Shown piece after piece: positions 36,851 to 48,494 of a DNA stretch of 64,000 nucleotides. A model generated the notes under the pieces. That model ran no database searches. It worked only from the letters and a program-made list of their open reading frames with translations, and was not told where the DNA came from. Numbering within the stretch: the first letter of the stretch is position 1; every line of letters begins with the position of its first letter. Location: contig JAOBSW010000469.1 in NCBI GenBank assembly GCA_026214975.1, positions 1 through 64,000 on the forward strand, given 5' to 3'. The stretch is from Gentiana macrophylla (lineage: Eukaryota > Streptophyta > Magnoliopsida > Gentianales > Gentianaceae). The translations under genes and the position numbers were made by a program.

Positions 36851-37439
36851 TCGACAAACGGAATAAGACTTAATCATATTATGCATGTTCTCTTATAATG
36901 GCAACCCGACCATAGTGACTGGAGATTCCAAGATCATGGTTCAAAAGTGACAACTAAGTTATCGGGGATAGTTAGCACTTACCCACTTTGATAAAACAAA
37001 AGTGTTGTCTGCTGAAGAGTTTAGGTTAAGTATAAAACTTTTAATGATTCCTATATCTTGGTTAAGCCAAGTGGGGTATTGCAGAGTACCCTTTATAGGA
37101 GGTCACCTATATAAGTGGAAGTAGGGCCACTACATGAGAATTTGTGGGCTGAATTCTCTAACACACTTTCCCAAACCAAGGTGTTCTAGGGCCAAAATGG
37201 ACACAACCATGAGAACTTCGAGAAGGCCAGAGGGTCTATTATGTAGGTATCATTGTCTAGGCATGCACCAAGCCTAAGCAGTTCAAGACTAAGTTCACTG
37301 CTTAGCCGAGTATGTCCGATGGTACTCTATTAGGGAAGGTTCAAGGCAGCAAACCACCTCGCCCGATGCAATAGAGATCCATTTGTTATCCCTTCAAAGT
37401 CTGCATAGCATATGCATTAATTTTCATTCATTGGGGGAT

Positions 37440-38491
37440 TGTTGGAACTTTATAGTGTTTTAGCTCCAAAATGGGTTTAAGTGTAAGTGGCGAATAGTCA
37501 AATTCAAACCTGGATTTGATTGACTTACAGAATGAATTTCTGGGAGCTGAAAACAGTTTTGGAAACTACTAAGATAGTAGTTTATGTTAGGCTTTTGAAT
37601 CACTCGATTCCAATCTTCGGTGAATAAAAAATTAATGCCTAAAGATAGAGTGATTTATGTGGGTTTTGTAAAAGAAATGTGTTCCATTTGTCCCACATAA
37701 ATAATGAGACACAAGTGGAATCACTACTTAAGAAGTAGTGTGCCACTTAGAGGCAAGCCTCAAGGGTCAAGAGAATTTTGTGAATGATGGAAGACGTAAA
37801 TTCTTGTTGATTCAAAACCCCACGTGTGCGCACCGCCGCCATCCGGCCGGCTCGTGGCTTGTCTTGGCTTGGTCCGGCCCACTATTAATCTTTTTGGGCC
37901 AGCTCAATTTATGATATTCTGAATCCAAATTATATCGAACTAATGCAACATTTCAGAATTAAATAGTTCGGTCATACATGAATAGATTATGTTGGTTGCA
38001 ACAGATAACTTCCCAACTTCTTGTCAATTCTGAAAAGGTGTTAATCTACGATCTCTACCAATATATAGAAACAATCCAGCATTCCTGAATGATATCAGAA
38101 AAAATAGAAATTCTTCATACACTTTTTGTACATATTCAAAAGTCAGATAAAAACAATGTCTGATCAGTTCGCCGCCCTCTTCACATTCAAGTGCCAACTA
38201 GAAGAGGTAAATAGTTTTATCTTTGGAGACGTGTTTCCATATTCGTATGCACATAGTCGGGGTAATAATGTCTTAAGGACATCGTTCTACGCTTCTTAGT
38301 CTACGAATAAATTTTCGTTTTTCTTTCATCTTCTGTTTTTACTGATTCAATGATTGCAGTAGATTTTTAATGGATTAAAGTGTTCCTGTTATGTTTCACT
38401 CATCTTGCAATTTGTTTCTGCAAGTTATGTTATGCAACTTTTTCAGAATTAGCAAATTACTATAAAAGGAATCAGACAAATTTTTCTAACA
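37440..38491 (+). repeat. Copia-3 3' LTR (1,052 bp), uninterrupted
   Basis: Starts TGTTGGAACTTTATAG right after the purine tract and ends TTTTTCTAACA, with inverted TGTTGGAA/TTCTAACA termini. It matches the three pieces of the 5' LTR and keeps the empty sites for both the solo LTR (about 37641) and element A (GTGGAATCACTACTTAAG, about 37715-37732). The following AGACC (38492-38496) pairs with AGACT at 12086. Confidence 0.85.
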
Positions 38492-38496
38492 AGACC

Positions 38497-38825
38497 TTAT
38501 GCCACGAGCTATAACTGGTCCATGATGCCTTATACTAGACATATTATACAATACAACCGTCATATGAAGGTTGTAACAAGTGGCATGAATTACAACATTT
38601 CATTTTAACCTCCCACACACGATAAAAATGTATTATGTGAAAGAGAGTAAAAATGAAAGGCTCTAATGTATGTGATATTGTCAGGAATATCACGACGGTG
38701 GTGTAGGTGTTTAGAAGGTGGATAGCTTGGCATAGAAGATGGCTTTTATGGTGGAGCGACGGTGGTAAAGAAGAATACCGGGTGGTGCTCAACCGGCGAA
38801 CACAATAAGCGGTAAAGGAAAGAAC
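38497..38825. other. Unassigned sequence between Copia-3 and element B
   Basis: A minus-strand open frame of 82 codons exists but has no recognisable motif and is rich in Leu/His/Thr. In the pre-insertion state this segment was continuous with 49892 onward, where a minus-strand TATA box lies, so it might be transcribed leader sequence. I cannot support a gene. Confidence 0.4.
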
Positions 38826-38830
38826 GTGGT

Positions 38831-40215
38831 TGTTAAGGGTGATTTTATATGATTTATATCGTTATATTTTGTAATAATTTCCCTCATATTTGTATAATTT
38901 GCATAGAAGATGAGCGTTTAACTGGTTTATTGAGCAAGTGAGGTTTTAAATGGTTTATTCGCAAAATTGGCTAAATTATGTGTTTTAATGATGGTTTTAT
39001 GTTTATTTGGATTATATTACATTTTTGCGATGTTTTAATGACTTGTAGATGCATATTTTCGATTCAAAAGATGATCAAGTCGGATTTAATTGATGAGAAA
39101 GAGATAAGGATGGAATTGGCTAGAAGAAAAGAGATAAAGTTGAAGATTTCGAATTTGGATTACTTGGACGAGCGTCCAAGTCCCGTCCAGAGTGGACTGG
39201 CGTCCAAATAAGTGGACGGGCGTCCAGGAGGGCTGGACGGGCGTCCGCGGCCGACTTTGCTGGAACCGACTTATTTTTCTATATATAGTCGCGTTTTTCT
39301 CACACAAAGGATCATATATTCGAACCCTAAACCCTAGGGCGGCTCACTCATGCGTTTTCTTAGTTTACATACAATTTTATCATCTTTTTATTCCATGTTT
39401 TCGAATCAAGCACTTTCTTGGTTCCTTATCATGTCTAGAGGCTAAATCCCTCTAGAACAAGCGTTGTGAAGCCGTTCTACCAACACTTCGATTTCGTTTC
39501 AGGATTATATTGTGAGTATTTTATTCAAGTTGTATCTTTATTATCGTTTATCATTGTTTATTGCAATTTTATCGAAAGATGCTTGCATGTGTGATGTTTA
39601 TATTGATGAAAATCTTGTTAAACCCTAGATCAATATAATAAAGATTAGATTTTTAACCTATAAAATAACGAGAGTTAATTAGGTTGAATCTCAGGTTACT
39701 AGATTGAGAAATCTTACGCTTCGCTTTGAAAATAATAATCTTTACTCGAGAGATAGAAGATTAAGAAACGAATTTTTCTAAGAAATTAGGAGTTCATGCC
39801 TTGGTTAGGTGAATCACAACTTGGTTAAAGATCACAAGATAACCTGAATTGGAATTGAATGTTGTAGGATAGGTGGATCAATTGCTTGTTAGATTCGTAA
39901 CTTTATTGATTAAAACCCTTGAATTCAAGTGTTTAGCTTAGTTAGTCTTTTATTGCTATTAGGTTTAGTTTAGTTTAAATTGGTTCGCAATTATCCTTCC
40001 TGGCTTTGGACTGACAATCCTCTGTCCAGTTTATTTTATCGTTCTTAGTTTTGTTTTAGTAGTAGCAAATTAGAAGAAGTAATAAACTAGATTAAACAAC
40101 CTCGATTCCTCGAGATCGACCGGTATCAACCTCTTTACTACGATCCTCGCACTTGGGGAATACCGGATTTATAAATATTATTACTTGTTATTTTCATTAG
40201 ATAAAATCCGAGACA
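38831..40215 (+). repeat. Element B 5' LTR
   Basis: TGTTAAGGGTGATTT to ATCCGAGACA. Contains CTATATATAG at 39280 as a likely promoter TATA, shortly after a cluster of four GGACG(G/A/T)GCGTCC-type palindromes (39166-39246). Confidence 0.92.
39166..39246. repeat. Cluster of GGACGGGCGTCC palindromes in LTR B
   Basis: Four 12-mers in 81 bp: GGACGAGCGTCC (39166), GGACTGGCGTCC (39194) and GGACGGGCGTCC (39214, 39235). The same cluster is in the 3' LTR at about 48830-48910. They sit just upstream of the LTR TATA, where a regulatory protein could bind. Confidence 0.85.
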
Positions 40216-40221
40216 AGTTTT

Positions 40222-40239
40222 TGGCGCCGTTGCCGGGGA
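40222..40239 (+). promoter_or_regulatory. Element B primer-binding site (tRNA-Asp type)
   Basis: TGGCGCCGTTGCCGGGGA, 6 bp after the LTR end, complementary over 18 bases to the 3' end of plant tRNA-Asp including CCA. It primes minus-strand cDNA synthesis. Confidence 0.93.
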
Positions 40240-41026
40240 ATCGGTACGGTTGTCTAGTTTATTAATTTTTCTGATTTTTTTTGTTATAAGTTGGGATAGA
40301 AGGGTTAGTTAGGGCACCCGGTAGTATTTTGGCCGTAACTTTCGGCTCGAGTGTCCGATTGGCGCGCAGGACACCAATTCGGAAAGCTCTTTCCGACGCC
40401 GACGACGTGGCGAACACCGTTTTCGAGGTCAAAATCTGCTGTTTTCCCTTCCATTTTGGCCCCAGAAGATTTCAACACGTTTTTTTTTACCGACTTAGTT
40501 TTTTTTTTTCTGTTTTAAATTTTTCGTAGGTAGATATTAATTAGGTAATTAGGGTTTTTGTTAGGGTTTAGGTTCTTCTCTTTATAGTTCCCTTGAGATT
40601 AGTTTTTCCTTTCTATCTGTTTTCTGTCTTTCTGTTTTTCTCCCCATCTTTTCCTACTGTTTCTCTCTGTTCCTGCTTCGTTTTTTCTGCTTCCAAACGG
40701 GCGTTTAGACCAGTGGACGCCCGTCTGTTCTAAATTTCTCGACTCTGAATCGTTTTTAACTTGTCGGACGGCGTCCATCCAATTTGGACGTCCGTCCAGT
40801 TCTTCCGCTTATCCGCATTTAGCGTTCGGGTTATCCAGACGCCCGTCAGGTTCATCCTCCAGCCAGACGCCCGTCCAGGACCTTGGACGCCCGTCTGTCC
40901 TTTTATTTTATTTTATTTTATTTCTTTTCATAGGTTTTAACCTTTAGTTCTTAGTTTAACCTTTAGTTTTTAGTTATAGTTGTGCTTGAGGATCGGTTAG
41001 CTGAGGAGGTCAAAGACATAGTCATT
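40240..41026 (+). other. Element B leader with GC palindrome cluster
   Basis: Untranslated leader between the primer site and gag. Bases 40690-40905 hold six or more degenerate copies of GGACGCCCGTC(C) or its complement, related to the LTR palindromes. A TTTTA run (40904-40923) follows. No gene seen. Confidence 0.75.
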
Positions 41027-42597
41027 ATGGCTGCAGAAGATAGACGTACGTTGGCTGACTACGCCATGCCCGGCAAAGTCAAAGTCAACCCGGCTATCTT
41101 CTTACCAACCATAAATGCACATACCTTCGAGCTCAAACTGGCTCATTCAAATGATGCAAAGAAGCATCAATCTTCCATGGTTTTCCTTCGAAAATCTCAT
41201 ACACACGCATACACATTTCTCGGAGATATGTGGTACGACTCGCATCCAAGCGAGTCGGTGAGGATGTCATAAAGTTGAAACTTTTTCCGTTTTCCTTGAA
41301 GGAGAGGCAAAAGAGTGGTACAGCCTCTCTCCTGGTGAATCCATTACCACTGAATTGGACTCGAAAAAGAGTTCCTAAGTCAATATTTCCCACCATCCAA
41401 GATGACCCAAAGGCCTAAGAGAAATATTTAATTTCTATCAAACGGAAAATGAATCATTCTTTGAGGCATGGAAGAGATTTAAGGCTCTTCTTCGTAAATG
41501 TCCTCACCATGGTGTGGACTTGCAGAGGCAAGTCAACACGTTTTTTCAAATGGATTGACCGAGCTCACTAAGGGCATGGTCAATAGTTCTTCAGTGGGGC
41601 ATTTTAAGGAAAACACCGGAAGAGGGTGGGCATTGTTCGAGGATATTGCCAAGTACAATTATGCCCCCTCAGATCAAAGCTATTCAAGCACCACCTCCCC
41701 TCCTAGGATCGAGGAGGTGAACATGCAGAATGAAATCGCCATGTCAAACAAAGGTGGCCACTCTTACCACGCCTCCAAAGCCGAAGTTATCGGACTCCTC
41801 ATTTCCGTAGAACTCTCGTGTTCGTATTGTGACAATTGTCGTCAAACCGCCACATGGTTGGCCAATGTCAATTCATTTCCCATCGACCTATCAAGTCAAT
41901 GCCGCCCGAGAATCATGGATAAGATAATCCAATCACATGCCAGGTATGTGATGATATGGGGCACACTGCTCGTTTCTGTCCCATGATTGGACAGAATGCA
42001 GAAATCAATGCTTTTAATGGCCAACAGAATCAAAGATTCAATAATCAGTTCTCTGGCCAAGGCAATCTCCAAAACCAAGGGTTCAATCAGTCTTCAAGTT
42101 TCAATCCAAATTTTAATCAGAATCAGAACTTCAATAGAAACCCTGGTTTTCCTCAGAACCAAAATAATAATTTTTCCAATTCTAATCAGAGGTTCAATCC
42201 AAATTGGACAAACAATTCAAATCCTTCGTTTCATAATAGTTCCAGCCAATCTTTCCCGCAGAGCTTTCAGAACTCTCAAGGCTCCTCGCACTTTAATGAT
42301 CTTGAAGCTAAAGTGGACTCCTATAAGAAGGAGATAAAAGATGATTTCCAATCCTACCAGAAAGAGCAAAATAATAATTTCCAATTGTTGCTGAATACAA
42401 TCAAGAATCTTGAGAGGCAGCAAGGGCAAAAGGTTGGTCAGATAACTCAAATCGATTTGAATTACGGCCAATGCACCGATCGACTGGTTCCCCAATTCCT
42501 TACGGTGGAGAAGAGGCGGTGCAATGAATTTAAGGTCAGTACTCAATCGAGTGGTCCCTTCACCGGGAAACCACTAGCCCCTCCCCGCCAGAGATAG
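41027..42597 (+). pseudogene. Element B gag
   Basis: Start chosen at ATG 41027, MAAEDRRTLADYAMP, typical of Athila/Tat gag. The gag core follows in shifting frames: FLEGEAKEWYSLSPGE, KKEFLSQYFPPSKMT and FEAWKRFKALLRKCPHHGVD (about 41290-41520). The zinc knuckle CQVCDDMGHTARFC (41939-41980) has all C-X2-C-X4-H-X4-C residues. After it comes an Asn/Gln/Phe-rich low-complexity stretch (42010-42270), then a helical region ending APPRQR at 42594. The protein would assemble the particle and package RNA. Frameshifts near 41270, 41415, 41560 and 41940 break it. Confidence 0.88.
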
Positions 42598-42648
42598 GGC
42601 GGGAGGGGAAGCCGAGCACCTACACTCCTCTCTGCAGAAGAGAAGACT

Positions 42649-43590
42649 GTGTGGGTGATCCCGAGAGGTGAAAATGTTGTAAGTCCTCAGGTGGCTGATC
42701 CCCTGAGGAACGAAGAATCAAGTGGAAGTCAGGAGGCTGATCCCCTGACTAATAAAAAGATTGAAAAAGTTGTGAGGTGGAAAGATTTGGAAGATAAAGC
42801 TGTTAGTTCATCCTCGAAGAAAGTCTTTTCTGAGAGTGATTTAAAGAAACTTCCATTTCCACCTAGAAAGAGCAACATCTCCTTGCATGAGGACAAGAAA
42901 TATGAAAAAGTGCTTAACCTTCGAAAAATACTCAAAGTTAATCTTCCACTCTCTGATGTTTTGGTTGAGATGCCTAAGTATACCAAGTTCATCAAGGATG
43001 TTGTTTCTTCTAAGAAGAAGTTAGAAAACATGGATCGGTTGATTGGTGAGGATTGTTCTATGGTAACTTATGATGATCTACCAATCAAGAGAGGTGACTC
43101 GGGAAATTTGCGCCACATTGTTGATGGGAGGCTTAGTCTTCCCAATTCCTTATGTGACACAGGTGCATCCATCACCTGATGCCATTGTCTGTATGCAAAC
43201 AGCTGGGTTTAATTGATCTTCTAGAACCCACTACCATGAATCTGCAATTCGCTGATAGATCTTCTAAGAAAGCAGCGGGAGTCTTAAAAGACATACTAGT
43301 TCAAATTGATAGGTTTACCTTTCCCGTTGACTGGTATGTCTTAGACATTGAAAAGGATGAAAATGTCCCCCTGATACTTGGAAGACCTTTTCTGTCTACA
43401 GCTAGAGCCCTCATTGACTGCGATGGTGGGCAAGTGACTATCCGAGTTGGTGACCAAGAGGTGAGTTACAATGTCTTAAAATCCATTCAAGTACCCTCTG
43501 GCCCTCCAACCGGCTTTTCCATTGATTATATGATGGACGATTTCACCAATTATATGGATAAGCAAGTCATGGCTGTAGAAGCAGAATATG
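42649..43590 (+). pseudogene. Element B gag tail and aspartic protease
   Basis: A frame from about 42649 has a short duplicated phrase (VADPLRNEESSGSQEADPLTN), then PLSDVLVEMPKYTKFIKDVV, the conserved segment that precedes protease in this lineage. The retropepsin carries its active site DTGA at 43156-43167. A frameshift follows at once (about 43177), and MPLSVCKQLGL, PLILGRPFLSTARALIDCDGG and VTIRVGDQEVSYN continue in a new frame (43179-43480). The protease would cut the polyprotein. The frameshift falls three residues after the active-site motif. Confidence 0.88.
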
Positions 43591-45198
43591 AGCGATTGGT
43601 TGACAACCTGAATACTCATGGTGTGGTTAATCTAGACCAATTAGCAGCTGATTTTGAGGAAGAATTGTTGGAAGGAGAAGCTTTGGCAGTGGGACCACAG
43701 AGTAAACTCAGCGATATTGAGTTGAAAAGTGGAGATCTCAAGTCGAGTTTAGAAGACCCCCCTGCAGATTTAGTGTTGAAGCCGTTGCCTAAACATCTTA
43801 AGTATGTGTTTTTAAGAGAAGGCGACAAGCTTCCTTTAATTATTTCTGCCAAACTGTCTCGACTAGAGGAGATGAAATTAATCAACGTCTTGAAAAAGAA
43901 TGAAAAAGCCTTTGGTTGGCAAGTAGGAGATATCAGAGGGATATCTCCGGACATATGTATGCATAAGATCAAGACAAATGAGGGTGCAAAGTGTATTAGA
44001 CAGCCCCAGAGGAGGCTCAACCCTCATATGCAAGAAGTTGTTAAAAAGGAAATCATCAAACTTCTGGACATGGGAATCATTTATGCCATCGCGGATAGTG
44101 AATGGGTTTCCCCGACTCAAGTAGTTCCCAAGAAAGGTGGAATTACGATTGAGAAGAATGATAAGGAGAGGAAATAGCATTGAGACTTGTCACCGTTGGT
44201 TCTGATGCATCGATTATCGAAAGCTCAATGAGGTCACAATGAAAGATCACTTCCCCTTCCATTCATTGATCAGATGCTTGAGCGTCTGGCGGGACACGCA
44301 TTCTATTGCTTCCTAGATGGATATTCAGGATACTTCCAAATACCCATAGATCCAGCTGACCAAGAAAATACCACTTTTACCTGCCCTTATGGTACATTCG
44401 CCATGAGCGAATGCCATTTGGTCTCTGCAATGCCCCCGCCTACATTTCAATGGTGTATGCTAGCTATCTTTGACGGGCTTGTAGAGAAGTGTATGGAGAT
44501 TTTTATGGACGACTTTTCGGTCTTTGGTCAATCCTTCGATGATTGCCTTGACAATCTTGATCACGTGTTATCCAGATGTGTGGAAAAGAACTTAGTACTT
44601 AATTGGGAAAAATGCCATTTAATGGTAGGCGAGGAATAGTTCTTGGCCACAAAATCTCCATAAGGTATAGAAGTTGACAGGCAAAAGTGGAAGCTATTGA
44701 GAAAATGAGCTATCCTAAGAATGTGCGTGAAGTTAGAGGTTTTCTTGGACATGTCGGTTTCTACCGAAGATTCATTCAGACTTCTCCAAGATAGCCAAGC
44801 CCGCATCCACTTTACAAAAGGAAGACGTTGAGTTTAATTTTGATGAGAGCTGCAAGAAAGCGTTTGAGGAGCTTAAGGATCGTTTAATATCTGCTCCAAT
44901 TCTTATCTCTCCTGATTGGAACTTACCCTTCGAGCTTATGTGTGACGATCAAACTATGCGGTTTGGTGCGATTTTAGGGCAAAAGCTTAATGGAAAGTTC
45001 CACCTATCTATTACATGACCACACACTAAATCCTTCTCAAGTTAACTACACGACCAACCGAAAAGGAATTATTAGCCGTAGTATTCGCTATGGATAAGTT
45101 TCAGTAGTTACTTGTCGGGTGCTCAAGTGATTGTGTGGTGATCACGCCGCTTATGCGGTATCTAATGACTAAGAAAGAAGCCAAGCGCGTCTACTACG
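43591..45198 (+). pseudogene. Element B reverse transcriptase and RNase H
   Basis: After a linker (43591-43980), RT begins RQPQRRLNPHMQEVVKKEI, LLDMGIIYAIADSEWVSPTQVVPKKGG (43990-44145). A stop and shift at about 44177 lead to HAFYCFLDGYSGYFQI, TTFTCPYGTFAMSECH and the catalytic FMDDFSVFG (about 44500). A deletion or substitution mars the usual YRRMPFGLCNAPATFQ stretch. RNase H is highly fragmented from 44640 to 45200, with NVREVRGFLGHVGFYRRFI at about 44715. The enzyme copies RNA to cDNA and removes the template. FMDD in place of YMDD/YIDD is acceptable in this family. Confidence 0.88.
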
Positions 45199-46815
45199 TT
45201 GGATCACGACCTACAAGAGTTTGACGTTCAAATTAAGGACAAAAGAGGCGTTGAAAACGTAGTGGCGGATCACGTTTCTAGAATGTTGAGTGAGGAAAAG
45301 GATGCTCCAGATGATATAGATCTTTACTTTCCTCTAGAAAACATTATGTTGATAGACGGTTGTCCTCCTGATGTCCCGTGGTATTCTTCCATTGTAAACT
45401 ACCTTCATGGCCGTTATCTCGATCCAGAGATGTCTTATCAGGAGAAGAAAAAGTTCTTCTCTGATTTGAAATATTTCGTTTGGGATGAACCTTATCTTTT
45501 CAAGATCTGTAAAGATGGTCTGCTTAGAAGATGTGTTCCTCAATCTGAGCAACGGGATATTATTGAGCAGTGCCACAGTGGACCCACAGGCGGTCATTTT
45601 GGTCCGTGGAAAACCGTTGCCAAGATCTTTCAATCCGGTTTCTATTGGCCTACGATCTTTAAAGATACAGAAGCTTTCTGTAAAGCTTGTGATAGGTGTC
45701 AAAGAACCGGAACTTTGACAAGGCGTTTTGACATGCCTTTGAAACCCATCCTAGAATGCGAAGTCTTTGATGTGTGGGGTATCGATTTTATGGGACCGTT
45801 CCCATCATCTTGCGGTAACAAATACATCTTAGTCTGCGTAGACTACGTGTCTAAATGGGTGGAGGCTCAAGCCACTCCTCACAATGATCATAAAACGGTC
45901 ATGAAATTTCTAAAGAAGAATATCTTCGTGAGGTTTGGATGTCCACGTGCCTTGATCAGTGATGAAGGGACGCACTTCTGCAACAACCGATTTCAGAGAA
46001 AGTACTTGAAAAGTATGGTGTTCGTCACAAAGCGGCACACCATATCATCCGATGACTAGTGGTCGAGTTGAAAGAAGCAACCAAAGTATCAAGAAGATCC
46101 TGGAGAAGACAGTGCTTGGTCATAGGAAGGACTCGAGTTTGAAGTTAGATGATGTACTTTGGGCTTCTGTAGGCGCCTATAAAACTCCTATGGGTACATC
46201 TCCATATCAAATGGTCTATGGTAAACCATGTCATCTCGCTGTCGAGTGAGAGCACTGAGCTTATTGGGCTACAAAGTTTCGAACTTTGATTCCCAATCTT
46301 GTGGAAAACATCGACTACCAAGCGGTTACATGAGCTAGACAATTCAGACTCCAGGCCTATGAAAGTGCCAGGATTAGTAAAGATAAGATGAAGCTACTCC
46401 ACGATGCTAAGATTAAGAAAAGAGAATTCCAAGTCGGAGAACAAGTTCTACTATACAATTCTATGTTACATCTGTTTCCTGGAAAGTTGAGGACACGTTG
46501 GTCCGGTCCTTGAAATTCTCCAAATTATTCCCGGAGGCGTTCTAGAATCTGCGAGGTTATGGTGACCAACCGTTTCGAGTGAATGGTCAAAGGTGCAAGC
46601 ACTATATTGGTGAGCCTAAAGAGAAACCTTTGAGTGTCCGTTTCCTCGATATCCTCGGGTGTGGTGTTACGGAAGTCGAAGAATTTGACGAGTTTTCACC
46701 CGACCTATTTTCAGAGGATGACGGTAGTGGTCGATCTGAAGAAGTTCTAGCAGGTAGTTGGGATATGGAAGAGTATTGGAGGGAGCGTCAACTGAAACGT
46801 CATCAGGAGACCTAG
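45199..46815 (+). pseudogene. Element B integrase
   Basis: An open stretch of 286 codons starts with the end of RNase H (DHDLQEFDVQIKDKRGVENV, VADHVSRM). The integrase zinc domain ends CKACDRCQRTG (45679). The core shows VWGIDFMGPFPS with the first Asp at 45784, ALISDEGTHFCN with the second at 45961, and, after a frameshift at about 46050, [17 protein letters not shown] with Glu at 46070, so all three DDE residues survive. [16 protein letters not shown] and FQVGEQVLLYNSML continue to RWSGP (about 46498), then an acidic tail ending at 46813. It would insert cDNA into chromosomes. Stops near 46247 and 46333 add damage. Confidence 0.9.
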
Positions 46816-48494
46816 AAAAAGAAGAAGTCAACCGTGGGGAAGTTTAAACGTGTGTGGATGGCTATCAAAGATTTAACCCCATGTGTTAGAGATGTTGTCG
46901 CAGCACCACACACATCGATCAAAGCCTACACGAGGTAGTGGCTGGCAGAAAAGTTAAATGGCCCGGATCCAGTGAGCTTAAACCAGTGTCGAGCTAACGA
47001 CATTAACCAAGCGCCACTAGGAGGCATCCTAGATATCCCTTATTATATTAGGACTCTCTTTTATGTTATTTCTTTTCTTTGATTTAGTTTTTATCTTAAG
47101 CCTAATTAAGATTATGTTTGTATCCATCAGTTGAGCTGTGTTTTATGGTGGTGAATGATTACTCTTTTATCTTAGTCGATTTTATCTTTATCCTTCTTTT
47201 TCATTTTTGAGATAATATCCCCCTATGTCCCCCGAGGTACGTTTTGTTTTGTTTGTTCAAGTCTGCAGGATATTTGCGATAGCAATTGTGAGCTTTTAGA
47301 TGAAGTCAGTTTTCCGGTGGATGGTCCACAGTCTACTGGTTTCCTCAGGCATTTCTAGATCTGATGTCGACCACTTCCAGACTTGCACCTTCGAACTACA
47401 ATCAGCTAAGTTCTTTATTTTTTCTTTAATTCTGCACAACATGAGGACATGTTGATATTTAAGTGTGGGGGAGGGGAATGATTTGATATGTATCTATACA
47501 TTTCCTTACGTTCGTTATGTTTCTATGCAAAAAAGAGCTGAATTTTTCAAAAATTTTGTTTTGTCCCGAGTGAGCAAATGCATATTTTTGTTCGGTTTTT
47601 TTAGTCATTGAAGCTATATATCATATGTTTGGTAAGTTAGTTGTTTCACCTGACACTATTTTTCACGAGCCATAGTGACGATGAGCTATTTTATAAAGCT
47701 ATACCCCGTTTTGGATTAGTCATTTCTGATTTTCTTATAAGTCATGTGCTTAGTGCTACGTATATATCGTGAGATTTATGATAGTTTGTATTTAGTTCCG
47801 AAGTATGACATACTGTGAATATCTAGAAGTTTGAATGTGATAAGTACACGTAACTATTGTCCAAAGTGAAAAAGTTGAATTAATGAATTAATCGTGTGTG
47901 TCGAAAGCTAGTCGATGATTTGAGTGAGGTAGGGTGTACCACGTATGTCCTATACCACTATGATGACTAAAAGCTCACGGCCAGCTTAGGAAAAAGTCGC
48001 CTTATGATTGGAGTAAGGTAGGTATATCTCGAATATCCTATTCTCGCTATGACGGGGCAATAGCTCATTTACGATGTGTGTTTAAAAGTGAAAAAGTTAA
48101 ATCAACTAATGACGTGTTATGAAATGTATATAAGACTAAGTTATCGCTCACCTTATCCCCAGTATAAACCGATTGAGATATGTTGTAGGGATTATCCTCT
48201 CGAGTATTTCAAAAGGCCCTAGATATGTTCTATCATCTTTTCGGGATATATCACGTTTGTAGGGTGCATCTTATGAGTGTCATTTATTACTAGTCTCTGA
48301 GGGGTATTAGCTAGTTTTGCTTTGAGTTTCTCGAGTTTGGATATAGTGGAAGTTTTCTATGGCTATGCACACACACAATGGTGAACTTCTGATTTATTGA
48401 ATATGTGTTATATGTGCTGAGATGTCTATCTTTTCTCGAGCCTTTATCTTGTTTTGTTTTGCTCGGGACGAGCAAAAGATAAGTGTGGGGGAGT
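46816..48494 (+). other. Element B 3' non-coding interior with two polypurine tracts
   Basis: No env-like gene. The sequence AAGTGTGGGGGAG occurs twice: at 48481-48493, next to the 3' LTR where it serves as polypurine tract, and at 47461-47473, about 1 kb upstream. The GCTCGGGACGAGCAAAAGAT before the terminal tract is shared with elements A and C. CGAGCTAACGAC and AAGCGCCACTAGGAGGCATCC (about 46990-47032) is a conserved 3' UTR motif of this lineage. Confidence 0.8.

Larger units (their letters stand above)
12091..38491 (+). mobile_element. Copia-3: nested, interrupted Ty1/copia retrotransposon
   Basis: One copia element is spread over 26.4 kb by later insertions. Its 5' LTR starts at 12091 (TGTTGGAACTTTATAGTG), a gag zinc-knuckle fragment lies at 24590-24784, an RNase H tail at 36590-36850, and the 3' LTR at 37440-38491. 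The flanks are AGACT (12086-12090) and AGACC (38492-38496), a 5 bp target duplication with one transition. Nested within it are a solo LTR, Athila-like element A and a Helitron. Most of pol is missing. That the two LTRs belong to one insertion is inferred from order, orientation and the near-matching flanks. Confidence 0.72.

Noticed and set aside
38544..38792. 82-codon minus-strand reading frame
   Set aside because: No motif, odd composition, no homologue recognised; likely chance.
46816..48494. env-like gene of element B
   Set aside because: No long frame, signal peptide or membrane segment is visible in this stretch.
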